NCBI GenBank assembly: GCA_028280615.1
Contig: JANQLK010000011.1
Location: 21,018-85,017, forward strand
DNA length: 64,000 nucleotides
Origin: Woeseiaceae bacterium
GTDB taxonomy: Bacteria > Pseudomonadota > Gammaproteobacteria > Steroidobacterales > Woeseiaceae
Direction: 5' to 3'
Position 1 is the first letter of the stretch. Each line of letters opens with the position of its first letter. Shown here in pieces: positions 1 through 8,397 of this stretch. The translations under genes were made by a program, and so were the position numbers. A model generated the notes under the pieces. That model saw nothing but the letters and a program-made list of their open reading frames with translations, had not been told where the DNA came from and did not search any database.

Positions 1-1246
1 GACCGGACAGGTTCCAAAACTGGCCGATATCCGGGCCCGTCGCGCTGAGGTCGATCGTGCCGTCATTGAGCGACGGGAAATCCGGCAATTGAGCGGTCAT
101 CAGAAACTCTGTGTCGCCGAGGGCCAGGCGCGCCTGCTGGACGATCAGGTCCTTGCCTTCCCGCGTCGCATCGACGTCGACCAGGAAGGCCCCTTCGTGG
201 ACGTCGTCGACGCCGAAAAACGCCATTACCCGACCGAGATTCGGGCCCGATGCCGAAAGATCCAGGTCGATACGATCGAGGTTGGCGAGATCCGATGCCA
301 CGCCTTCGGCCTCGAGCCGGACCTCGCCGACTCGCGCCAGCGCGTCGAGAACCAGCGTTCCATCATCTGAAGGGGCCAGTTCCGCGCTGACGTCGATGTC
401 GCCCTCACTGTCCCCGCCCATGCCGAGCATTTGCGCAATCTCGTCTATGTTCGGCGCCTTTGCTACCAGGTTGATCGTCGGCCGCCTGAGTCCGGTGACA
501 TCGTCGAGGTGGCCGTCGACGGCCCACTCGAGGCTTCCGAAAACGCCGCGCAGGTCGAATCGAATGTCTTTGCCGGACAGCATCGCGTTCCAGGGCCCGG
601 TTTCGCCCGCGAACTCCGCCTTGCGGTTGCCGAGCGTGCCTTTGAAGTCCAGGTCGAGAACATCGTCGTCGCGGTGTCGCTGGTTGAGCGAAGCCACGGC
701 GAGCCGGACCGGCCGTTCCTGAGCCGGGCTCGAATAGACGAGCCGAACGTCCTGGATATTGGCCTGCTTCAGCAGGAACCCGCCGCCCGGCGCGGCGTCG
801 GCCGGCGCGGGCTCGGCGCTGGCCCCGAACACGTCCCAGTTCAGCCTGCCGCCGTCGAGCACTGTCACGACAAGGTCCGCATCTCTCACTTCGACGTACT
901 CGACGCGAAGCGGGCCGTTTATCAGCGACCGCAGGTCGATGTGAATCTCGGCGTAAGCTACAGCGAGCATCTCGTCGGGCTGGTCCCACTCGGCGTTCTG
1001 CCAGTGAACGTCGCGGGCGACGACCGCGATGCGACGGCCGACGTCGATCGAGAGGCCGCCGCGGATTTCGAAGCGTCGACCGCTGAGCTCGGTCAGGGCG
1101 GCCTCGATTCTCGGCTTCAGGAAACCCAGGTCAGCCGTCGTGACCCAGGCGACTGCGAGCATCGCGACCAGGACCAGCCCGGCCATCGACCATAGCGCCA
1201 CGCGGCGTGCCCGTGGGCGTTTCGGATGCTTGCCTTCAATCGTCAT
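1..1246 (-). CDS. AsmA-family protein (3' end outside window)
   Basis: Reading leftward from an ATG at 1246, a frame stays open to the window edge, giving at least 415 residues of the N-terminal part. It is absent from the ORF track because no stop lies inside the window. It opens with a basic stretch and one membrane segment (about residues 16-35, LWSMAGLVLVAMLAVAWV). The next segment, roughly DLGFLKPRIEAALTELSGRR, matches the usual AsmA opening, where a single inner-membrane anchor leads into a long beta-rich periplasmic domain. AsmA-like proteins are thought to bridge the envelope and move phospholipids, or to affect outer-membrane assembly. The product is inferred from this architecture. 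The C-terminus and total length cannot be judged. Confidence 0.8.
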   Translation of the reverse strand, partial: MTIEGKHPKRPRARRVALWSMAGLVLVAMLAVAWVTTADLGFLKPRIEAALTELSGRRFEIRGGLSIDVGRRIAVVARDVHWQNAEWDQPDEMLAVAYAEIHIDLRSLINGPLRVEYVEVRDADLVVTVLDGGRLNWDVFGASAEPAPADAAPGGGFLLKQANIQDVRLVYSSPAQERPVRLAVASLNQRHRDDDVLDLDFKGTLGNRKAEFAGETGPWNAMLSGKDIRFDLRGVFGSLEWAVDGHLDDVTGLRRPTINLVAKAPNIDEIAQMLGMGGDSEGDIDVSAELAPSDDGTLVLDALARVGEVRLEAEGVASDLANLDRIDLDLSASGPNLGRVMAFFGVDDVHEGAFLVDVDATREGKDLIVQQARLALGDTEFLMTAQLPDFPSLNDGTIDLSATGPDIGQFWNLSG

Positions 1247-1373
1247 AAACGGCCATCACGATACTGTGCAGATCTCTAATGCGTGGCTTCGGCTGATGAT
1301 AGCGCGGCTTTCAAGCCGACGGCGTAAAACGTACCATCTGCGGTCCGCGCGGCAGGAAAGACAGGAAAACACC

Positions 1374-3539
1374 ATGCAAATCAGATCGATGACGGCGGCC
1401 GCGCTGGCCGCCCTGACCTTGACGGCATGCGGCGGCGGCGACGAAGCCGCGCTTGCCGATCCGGCAGCCGAGGCGCTGCCCGACCTGAGTGTTGACGCTG
1501 AAGAACTCGAAGGCAACCCGTTCCTCGAAGACTGGGACACGCCGTTCGGCGTGCAGCCCTTCGATCGGATCGAGGATGCGCATTTCATGCCGGCCTTCAA
1601 GCAGGGGATTCTCGAACTGCGGGCGGAGATCGCAGAGATCGCTCGAAACCCTGAAGAACCGAGCTTCGAGAACACGATCCTCGCGCTCGAGAAATCGGGG
1701 GCGCTGGCAAACCGCGTTCGGCGGACCTTCTCGAGCCTGACCGGCACCGAGCTGAACGACAATCTGCGCGAGCTGCAGCGCGAGATCTGGCCGATGTGGT
1801 CGCGCGAGAGCGATGCGATCACGCTCAACGAAGACCTGTTCAGGCGCATACAGGCCGTCTACGAGCAACGCGGCAGCCTGGACCTCGGCGAACAGGAGGC
1901 GCGACTGCTCGAGCTGACCCGCCGGCGTTTCGTGCGCGCCGGCGCGGCACTCGAGCCCGACGTCAAACTTAAGGTGAGCGACATCAACGCCGAACTGTCG
2001 ACGCTCAGCACGCAGTTCGCGCAAAACCTGCTGGCCGCAACCAAGGCCTTCCGTATCGAGCTCACCGATGAGGCCGACACGGCCGGACTCGCGGACGACT
2101 TCAAGACCAACATCTGGGACGCGGACGCCAATGCCTGGGTGCTGACGCTCGACCGCTCGGTGTACGAAACCTTCATGACCCAGTCGGAAAGCCGCAGCTT
2201 GCGCAAGCGGATGTTCGACGGCTACACGCGGCGCGCGACGAGCGGCGAGTACGACAACGGCCCGCTCGCGATCGAGATCGCGTACCTGCGGGCGAAGCGC
2301 GCCGAATTGATGGGCTACGAATCGCACGCGCACTACCAGCTCGAGACGCGCATGGCGAAGACTCCCCAAGGCGCCGAGGACTTCCTGCTCCGGGTCTGGC
2401 GTCCCGGCATCGCCCGCGCGAAACAGGAGCGCGCGGACATGCAGGCGCTGATCGGCGACGAATTCGAGTTCGCCGCGCACGACTGGTGGCACTACGCCGA
2501 GAAAGTGCGCATCGGGCGATTCAACCTCGATGAGAACGCGCTGAAGCCCTACTTCGATCTCGATGCGGTGCGCAACGGCGCGTTCGTCATGGCCAACCGG
2601 CTGTTCGGGCTGCGCTTCTCGGCCGTCGACGTGCCGGTCTGGAACGACGTCGTCACGGCCTACGAGGTGCGCGACGACGACGGCTCGCACCTGGGGCTCC
2701 TGTTCATGGACATGTACGCACGCGACTCGAAACGCGGCGGAGCCTGGATGAACTCCTATCGCCTCGCGTCGAATATCGAGGGCGAGGAGATCCGACCGCT
2801 GGTCACCAACAATCTGAACCTCCAGCTGCCGCCCGACGGTCAGCCGACGCTGATGCGCTTTTCGGAGGTGAAGACGCTGTTTCACGAGTTCGGGCACGGT
2901 CTGCACGGGCTCATGACACAGATCGACTACCCGACGTTTTCGGGCGTCGACGGTCCGCGCGACTACACGGAGTTTCCCGCGCAGATTCTCGAACACTGGC
3001 CCTCCGAGCCACAGATGCTCGAGCTGTACGCCAGGCACTATGAGACCGGCGACATCATTCCCGCGGACCTCGTCGAGCGCATGCTGGCCGCGGCGAATCA
3101 CAACCAGGGTTTCGCGACGACCGAGTACATCGCGGCGTCGCTGCTCGACCTGCGCTGGCACATGCTGAGTTCGACCGAAGCCGCGGCGATCACCGATGCG
3201 GCCGAGTTCGAACGCGAGGTGCTGGACGAGTATGGCCTGATCCCGGAAATCCGGCCGCGCTACCGCACGTCGTACTTCAGCCACACATTCGCAGGTGGAT
3301 ACTCGGCGGGTTACTACGCGTACCTGTGGTCCGAGATTCTCGATTCCGACGGCTTCGACGCGTTCAAGGAAGCCGAGGACATATTCGACCCTGCAACGGC
3401 GGCGCGCCTCAAGAAGTGGGTGTACCAGGCCGGCGGCCTAAGGGAGGCCGACGAACTATACCGGAATTTCCGCGGCGCGGATCCGAGCATCGAACCGCTG
3501 CTCGAAGGTCGTGGATTCGACGTCACGGGGGGAGACTAG
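1374..3539 (+). CDS. M3-family zinc metallopeptidase, predicted lipoprotein (Dcp/oligopeptidase type)
   Basis: The ORF track starts at 1029, but the ATG at 1374 is preferred. It follows an AGGAAA ribosome site and begins with a lipoprotein signal peptide whose lipobox LTAC puts the lipidated cysteine at residue 19. The +2 residue is Gly, which suggests outer-membrane sorting. The mature 721-aa precursor contains the M3 zinc site HEFGH (His504, Glu505, His508) within LFHEFGHGLHGLM. Family members (peptidyl-dipeptidase Dcp, oligopeptidase A) degrade short peptides. The Dcp-like C-terminal motif around YSAGYYAYLWSEIL is present. Lipidated periplasmic M3 enzymes are known in marine gammaproteobacteria. 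The gene diverges from the AsmA-like gene, and its last 17 nt overlap the end of the convergent hupE-like gene. Confidence 0.92.
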   Translation: MQIRSMTAAALAALTLTACGGGDEAALADPAAEALPDLSVDAEELEGNPFLEDWDTPFGVQPFDRIEDAHFMPAFKQGILELRAEIAEIARNPEEPSFENTILALEKSGALANRVRRTFSSLTGTELNDNLRELQREIWPMWSRESDAITLNEDLFRRIQAVYEQRGSLDLGEQEARLLELTRRRFVRAGAALEPDVKLKVSDINAELSTLSTQFAQNLLAATKAFRIELTDEADTAGLADDFKTNIWDADANAWVLTLDRSVYETFMTQSESRSLRKRMFDGYTRRATSGEYDNGPLAIEIAYLRAKRAELMGYESHAHYQLETRMAKTPQGAEDFLLRVWRPGIARAKQERADMQALIGDEFEFAAHDWWHYAEKVRIGRFNLDENALKPYFDLDAVRNGAFVMANRLFGLRFSAVDVPVWNDVVTAYEVRDDDGSHLGLLFMDMYARDSKRGGAWMNSYRLASNIEGEEIRPLVTNNLNLQLPPDGQPTLMRFSEVKTLFHEFGHGLHGLMTQIDYPTFSGVDGPRDYTEFPAQILEHWPSEPQMLELYARHYETGDIIPADLVERMLAAANHNQGFATTEYIAASLLDLRWHMLSSTEAAAITDAAEFEREVLDEYGLIPEIRPRYRTSYFSHTFAGGYSAGYYAYLWSEILDSDGFDAFKEAEDIFDPATAARLKKWVYQAGGLREADELYRNFRGADPSIEPLLEGRGFDVTGGD

Positions 3540-4329
3540 AAACGATTCGCACGATCGTCCAGTAGAGCCCGACCGTCGCGATCGCGAGCGATGCCGGCAC
3601 GACGACTCGCCGCCGGTAAACGGTGTCGACGTCGTCCGTATGCATCGTCGCCCGGAAAGCGCGCGCGAGCAGCCACGCGACCAGCACGACGCCGAGCTGG
3701 CCGATCTCCACGCCGACGTTGAAGCCGATCAGGCCGCTTAAGAACTGGCCGGACGGCAGTCCCAGCTCGCCGAAGAAACCGGCGAAACCCAGGCCGTGCA
3801 CGAGGCCGAAGCCGAAAACGACGAGCGGCCGCCACACGGGCATGTCCGACACCTTGAGGTTTTCGAGCGCGACGATCGCGATCGACGCCGCGATCAGTGG
3901 TTCGACGAGCCCGGCCGGCAGCGAGATCACGCCGGCCGCCGCCAGCCCGAGCGTGACCGTGTGCGCGATCGTGAACGTCGAAATCTGGATGACGAGTGCC
4001 TTCACGCGCGTCGATGTCAGGAACAGTGCCAGTACGAACAGGATGTGATCGAGGCCGGCCGGGAGGATATGCCCGATACCGATGCCGACGTACAGTATCG
4101 CGGTCGACAGCGGGCTTCGTTCGCTGCCATCCGCATCGAGGATCGGGTTCAGGTCGGCGGTCGTAGTGGCACTGTCGAGCTCGGCGAGCGCCGCGCAGAG
4201 CGCCGGGTCGATTGACGCCTCCCCGGGCACGCAAAATTCGTCTTCGGGATGCGCAGTCGCCGCAGGCGGGCACAAGAGTGCGGCGACGAGGCAAATTGCC
4301 GGCAGTATGTTGCGAATCGTCGCGCGCAT
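3523..4329 (-). CDS. HupE/UreJ-family membrane protein
   Basis: A 268-aa protein starting at the ATG at 4329. The track start at 4422 adds 31 residues with no signal-like character. It has a signal peptide ending near ATA-HPEDEF, a short extracytoplasmic part containing Cys, then about six hydrophobic segments. Family hallmarks are visible: GIGHILPAGLDHILFVLAL, TIAHTVTLGL, IVALEN, FGLVHGLGFAGF and NVGVEIGQL. The conserved His/Asp/Glu inside membrane segments resemble HupE/UreJ metal permeases. Classical members are linked to nickel, but in this sub-branch the substrate is unproven. It is divergent from the FixH-like fusion gene and its 3' end overlaps the M3 peptidase gene by 17 nt. Confidence 0.85.
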   Translation of the reverse strand: MRATIRNILPAICLVAALLCPPAATAHPEDEFCVPGEASIDPALCAALAELDSATTTADLNPILDADGSERSPLSTAILYVGIGIGHILPAGLDHILFVLALFLTSTRVKALVIQISTFTIAHTVTLGLAAAGVISLPAGLVEPLIAASIAIVALENLKVSDMPVWRPLVVFGFGLVHGLGFAGFFGELGLPSGQFLSGLIGFNVGVEIGQLGVVLVAWLLARAFRATMHTDDVDTVYRRRVVVPASLAIATVGLYWTIVRIVSSLPP

Positions 4330-4402
4330 CGCCGCGATTCTGCGCAAAACGCCGGGCCTCGGCAACGCGCGAAGCTCATGGCGATCGCCTAGAATAGAGC
4401 GC

Positions 4403-5389
4403 ATGTCCGCGTTGACGTCCATGCTCGGCCTGATGATTGCCCTGCTTTTTGCACCGGTTCCGGCTTCGGCTCACGGCGGCGTCGTCGAAGAGGACGACCT
4501 CTGCGTCATCAACATCGGCTACCTGAAGGCGCACTTCAAAATCTACGTCCCGGCGAAGCGGCAACACGAACAGTTCTGCGAGGATCTGCCGGTCGGCGGC
4601 GAGAGCGTGTTCGTCATGGAGTATCTGCACGAGGGCTTGAGCAGCGCCGAGATCGACTTTCGAATCATCGAGAACGTTACCGGCAAAGGCACCTTCGCCC
4701 GACTCGAAGACGTTGAGCGATTACCCGACCTCGAAGCCGTGACCGTGCGCTACGAACCGGCCCGTATCGTGCCCGACGTGTACACGCTGCTGCACGAGTT
4801 CGATGCCGACGGCGAATTCGTCGGCATCGTCTCTGCCGCGAGCGGCGTGGACGGCGAGGTTTACACGGCCGTGTTCCCGTTCGAAGTCGGTTACACGGGC
4901 ATAGGCCAGTGGCCGTGGATCGTCGCCGCGATTGCTCTGCTGCAGCTCAACTACTGGCATATGAGCCGCCGCCGCAAGCTTAGGCTCGTGAGTACCGTCA
5001 TCCTGCTTGCGCTCGCCGTCGCGCCGAGGGGCGGCGTCCAGGCGGCCGAGATGGGGCCGGTCCAGTCGCGGGACGGCCACTTCCTCGTCCGCTTCGTGCC
5101 GGGCATCGAGCCGCTGCGCATCAATCACCTGCACAGCTGGACGCTCGTCATCGCAACCGTCGACAGCGCGCCGGTTCGCGGCGCGAACATCCGCATCACG
5201 GGTGGTATGCCGGCGCACGATCATGGCCTGCCGACGGCGCCGGCCGTCGTCGACGCCGACGAGGACGGACGCTACGTCGTCAAAGGCATGCGCTTTCACA
5301 TGAGCGGCGACTGGGAACTCCTGGTCGAGATCGACGACGGCACGCGTCGCGATCTCGTCGTCCTGCCGATCACGCTGGAGGACCGGTAG
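4403..5389 (+). CDS. Two-module exported protein with C-terminal FixH/YtkA-like domain
   Basis: A 328-aa protein; ATG 4403 is chosen because it opens a clean signal peptide ending PASA-HGG (the track starts 107 codons earlier). Residues 23-168 form an extracytoplasmic module I do not recognise. Residues 170-186 are a membrane segment, followed by the basic loop MSRRRK and a second hydrophobic stretch (about 194-213). The final ~115 residues resemble FixH/YtkA-like immunoglobulin-fold domains and carry GGMPAHDHGLPTAP, with His272 and His274 as possible metal ligands. The predicted topology is both globular modules outside with a membrane hairpin between. It is followed after 3 nt by the di-haem peroxidase gene, so the two are probably co-translated. 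Function is inferred from domains only. Confidence 0.7.
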   Translation: MSALTSMLGLMIALLFAPVPASAHGGVVEEDDLCVINIGYLKAHFKIYVPAKRQHEQFCEDLPVGGESVFVMEYLHEGLSSAEIDFRIIENVTGKGTFARLEDVERLPDLEAVTVRYEPARIVPDVYTLLHEFDADGEFVGIVSAASGVDGEVYTAVFPFEVGYTGIGQWPWIVAAIALLQLNYWHMSRRRKLRLVSTVILLALAVAPRGGVQAAEMGPVQSRDGHFLVRFVPGIEPLRINHLHSWTLVIATVDSAPVRGANIRITGGMPAHDHGLPTAPAVVDADEDGRYVVKGMRFHMSGDWELLVEIDDGTRRDLVVLPITLEDR

Positions 5390-5392
5390 CCG

Positions 5393-6604
5393 GTGGCATT
5401 TCGAAAACTCGGCGCGGTCCTGGTCTTTGCATTCGCCGCGCTGCTCATATTCGAGGCCTGGCAGCGGCTGGTCCCGCCCCGCCCCTGGTCAGAAGCCGAA
5501 CTCGGCGTGCTTCGCTCGCTATCGCTCGCCGCACTGGCGCCGTTGCCGGCCGACCCGACCAACGCCGTCGCCGACGATCCGCGCGCAGCCGAGTTCGGCC
5601 ATGCCCTGTTTTTCGAAACGCGCATGAGTGCAAACGGGTTCATAGCCTGTGCCACCTGCCACCAGCCGATCCGGCATTTCACGGATGGCCTGCCTCTCGG
5701 CGTCGGCATCGGCATGTCGGGCCGCAACACGCCGAGCATCGTCGGCAGCCAGTACAGCCCCTGGCTGTACTGGGACGGCCGCAAGGACAGCCAGTGGGCG
5801 CAGGCGCTGTCACCGATCGAGGACCCGAACGAGCACGGTTCGGACCGTTTGCGCATACTGAGCCTGATCGCATCGGAACCCGTCTACCGGCGCCGCTACG
5901 AATCGCTGTTCGGCGGTCCGCCCAGTCTGTTCGACGAGACGTCCGTCGATCGCGCCTTCGCCAATGTCGGCAAGGCGATTGCGGCCTATGAACGCCTGCT
6001 CAGGCCGGGTACGTCGGCCTTCGATGCCTACGTCGCGCACGTGGACGGCGGCGGCGACCCGATCGAGCAGCCATTCCTAAGCGAGGACCAGCTCCACGGT
6101 CTCCGGCTGTTCATCGGCGAGGCGCGTTGCACCGAATGCCACAACGGGCCGCTGTTCACGAACAACGAGTTCCACAACACGGGCACGCTGCCGCCGCCCG
6201 GTGAGCTGCCGGACCGCGGCCGTATCGACGGCGTGCGCCAGGTTCTCGACGACCCGTTCAACTGCCTCGGCGCGATGAGCGATGACGGCGGCGACGCCTG
6301 CGACGAGCTCAGATTCGTACGTACGGGCTCGGAGCTGATCGGTGCGACGCGCACGCCATCACTCAGGAACGTCACGCAAACGGCGCCCTACCAGAGCCGC
6401 GGCCAGTTCGAAACGCTCGCGCAGGTACTCGATCACTACAACGAAGCTCCGCTCGCGATGATCGGGCACAACGAAGCCGAGCCGCTGCGGCTTGCCGACT
6501 TTGAACTCGAGCGGCTGATTGCGTTCCTCGTATCGCTGGATGCGGCCGTCGACGTCGATCCGCGCTGGCTCGAGCCGCCCGACATGACCGCGTTCGAAGA
6601 CTGA
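5393..6604 (+). CDS. Di-haem cytochrome c peroxidase / MauG family
   Basis: A 403-aa protein with a GTG start at 5393, 3 nt after the preceding stop. An N-terminal membrane anchor or uncleaved signal (residues about 9-22) precedes the periplasmic enzyme. Two c-type haem sites are clear: CATCH at residues 86-90 and CTECH at 246-250. Motifs such as GRNTPSIVGSQYSPWLYWDGR and TRTPSLRNVTQTAPY are typical of bacterial cytochrome c peroxidases and MauG-like enzymes. The reaction is reduction of H2O2, or oxidation of a partner protein in the MauG branch. Which branch applies cannot be settled here. The FixH-like neighbour suggests a redox or metal-related job. Confidence 0.9.
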   Translation: MAFRKLGAVLVFAFAALLIFEAWQRLVPPRPWSEAELGVLRSLSLAALAPLPADPTNAVADDPRAAEFGHALFFETRMSANGFIACATCHQPIRHFTDGLPLGVGIGMSGRNTPSIVGSQYSPWLYWDGRKDSQWAQALSPIEDPNEHGSDRLRILSLIASEPVYRRRYESLFGGPPSLFDETSVDRAFANVGKAIAAYERLLRPGTSAFDAYVAHVDGGGDPIEQPFLSEDQLHGLRLFIGEARCTECHNGPLFTNNEFHNTGTLPPPGELPDRGRIDGVRQVLDDPFNCLGAMSDDGGDACDELRFVRTGSELIGATRTPSLRNVTQTAPYQSRGQFETLAQVLDHYNEAPLAMIGHNEAEPLRLADFELERLIAFLVSLDAAVDVDPRWLEPPDMTAFED

Positions 6605-6619
6605 GTCATGGCGCGGGCT

Positions 6620-7366
6620 TCAGCCGCGCAGGGCCGCCGCCGCGAGTTCGAGGTCGGCTTCGGTATCGACGCCGCGGCCGGGCCGTACCGTCGGGCGCGC
6701 GACGAGAATGCGGTAGCCCATCGATAGCGCGCGAAGCTGTTCGAGCTGCTCGATCTGCTCGAGCGGCGACGGATCGGCAAGCACGAGCGAGCGCAGCACA
6801 CCGGCGCGATAGCCGTAGATACCGTGATGATGCAGGGCCGTATCTCTTGCCATGAGCCCGGCCTCCTCGTGGCGCGGGTACGGGATCGGCGCGCGGCTGA
6901 AGTACAGCGCGAAGCCTTCCGCATCGCAAACGACCTTGACCACGTTCGGATCGTCCAAATCCCCGGCCGATGTGATCGGCGATGCCAGCGTCGAAAGATC
7001 GGCTCGCGAGTCCTCGAGCAGCGCCGCGCACTGGTTGATCAGGGCCGCCGGCACGGCCGGCTCGTCGCCCTGCAGGTTGACGACGACCGTCTCGTCGTCC
7101 CAGTCCATGAGGTCAGCCACCTCGGCGATACGCTCCGTGCCGGAACGATGCTGATCGCCCGTCATGCAGACCGTCGCGCCAAACGACTCGGCCGCATCCG
7201 CAATACGCGTGTCGTCGGTTGCGATGACGACTTCCCCGGCGTCGCTTTCACATCCGCGGGCGTGGACGTGTTCGATCATGGGCCGGCCGTTGATTTCCCT
7301 GAGCGGCTTGCCGGGCAATCGGGTCGACGCGTAGCGCGCCGGGATGACGACGACGAAAGGTCTCAT
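6620..7366 (-). CDS. kdsB: 3-deoxy-manno-octulosonate cytidylyltransferase
   Basis: 248 aa, the usual size. It activates KDO as CMP-KDO for lipopolysaccharide inner-core synthesis in the cytoplasm. The nucleotide-binding opening VVVIPARYASTRLPGKPL is diagnostic, as are CMTGDQHRSGTERIAE and VVNLQGDEPAVP. The ATG at 7366 lies in an ATGA overlap with the stop of lpxK, implying translational coupling. It is the last gene of the comEC-exbB-exbD-msbA-lpxK-kdsB run and ends 15 nt from the convergent peroxidase gene. Confidence 0.97.
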   Translation of the reverse strand: MRPFVVVIPARYASTRLPGKPLREINGRPMIEHVHARGCESDAGEVVIATDDTRIADAAESFGATVCMTGDQHRSGTERIAEVADLMDWDDETVVVNLQGDEPAVPAALINQCAALLEDSRADLSTLASPITSAGDLDDPNVVKVVCDAEGFALYFSRAPIPYPRHEEAGLMARDTALHHHGIYGYRAGVLRSLVLADPSPLEQIEQLEQLRALSMGYRILVARPTVRPGRGVDTEADLELAAAALRG

Positions 7367-8397
7367 GCGATTTCCTGCTGGTTACGCATACGCGAATCTA
7401 TCTGCGCGAGCCACGCGCCGGCAAGCGACGCCTCCATCTCGAGTTCGACCGGCACCGACCAGTAGCGATCGGCCACGTCGCCGCCGAGCTTGACGGCGTC
7501 CTTCTCCGTCAGGAAGACGTTCAGGTCGTCGCCGAATTCGAGTTGCCGCCGTGCCAGCCGCGCGTGGTCCGGGAACGCGTGCTCGATGATCTCGATCCCG
7601 TGTCGCCTGAGCAGGTCGAAAAACCGGCCGGGGTTGCCGATGGCCGCGACCGCATGCACGGTCTCGCCCTCGAAGCCCCTGAGCGGCCTGACCAGCGAGC
7701 CGTTCAGTCGCGCGGCCTCGTTCGCCACGAGTTCGAAGGCAATCGCGTTCTGCTCCGTGACGGTCTCGGGCGTTTGGGCAGTCGCGCCGTTCACGAGCAT
7801 CTGGTCGACCTCGGACGCCCTCGCCGCGGGCTCGCGCAGCGGCCCTGCCGGAAGCACGTAGCGATTGCCGAACCAGCGCCGGCCATCCACGACACAGATT
7901 TCGTAGTCTCGCGCGAGCTTCAAGTGCTGCAATCCGTCGTCGGCGATTATCAGGTCGACGCCGTCGTCGACCAGCATCCGAGCGGCCCTGACCCGGTCCC
8001 GGTCGACGGCGACGGGACAGCAGCTGCGGCGCGCCAGGAGCACCGGCTCGTCGCCGACCAGAGAAGGGTCGCTCGCGGCATCTACCCTGAGCGGCGAACC
8101 CGACCGACTGCCGCCGTAGCCGCGGCTCACGATGCCCGGGCGAAAGCCCGAGCGCTTCAAGGCGGACGCGAGCCAGATCGTCGTCGGCGTCTTGCCGGTG
8201 CCGCCCGCGGTGACGTTGCCGACGACGATGACCGGCACGCCGACGCGACGACTCTGAAGAAGCCCCGAGCGATACATGGCCCGGCGCAACGTGATCGCCA
8301 ACCAGTACACGGCCGACAGCGGCAGCAGCAGCCGATACCCGGCGCCGTTGTCATACCAGGCACGAAGCAGCCAGTCGTGTAGGCGTTCCCTGATCAC
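7363..8397 (-). CDS. lpxK: Tetraacyldisaccharide 4'-kinase
   Basis: 344 aa, GTG start. LpxK phosphorylates the 4' position of the lipid A precursor at the cytoplasmic face of the inner membrane. The P-loop region GNVTAGGTGKTPTTIWLA is canonical, and an N-terminal hydrophobic segment (about 23-37) fits membrane association. Also visible are SRGYGG and LIIADDGLQHL. The start overlaps the msbA stop by 4 nt (GTGA) and the 3' end overlaps the kdsB start by 4 nt, so three successive lipid A/KDO genes are chained. Confidence 0.97.
   Translation of the reverse strand: MIRERLHDWLLRAWYDNGAGYRLLLPLSAVYWLAITLRRAMYRSGLLQSRRVGVPVIVVGNVTAGGTGKTPTTIWLASALKRSGFRPGIVSRGYGGSRSGSPLRVDAASDPSLVGDEPVLLARRSCCPVAVDRDRVRAARMLVDDGVDLIIADDGLQHLKLARDYEICVVDGRRWFGNRYVLPAGPLREPAARASEVDQMLVNGATAQTPETVTEQNAIAFELVANEAARLNGSLVRPLRGFEGETVHAVAAIGNPGRFFDLLRRHGIEIIEHAFPDHARLARRQLEFGDDLNVFLTEKDAVKLGGDVADRYWSVPVELEMEASLAGAWLAQIDSRMRNQQEIA

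Noticed and set aside
1311-3284. 657-aa minus-strand ORF
   Set aside because: Antisense to the M3 peptidase with its zinc site; no coding character.
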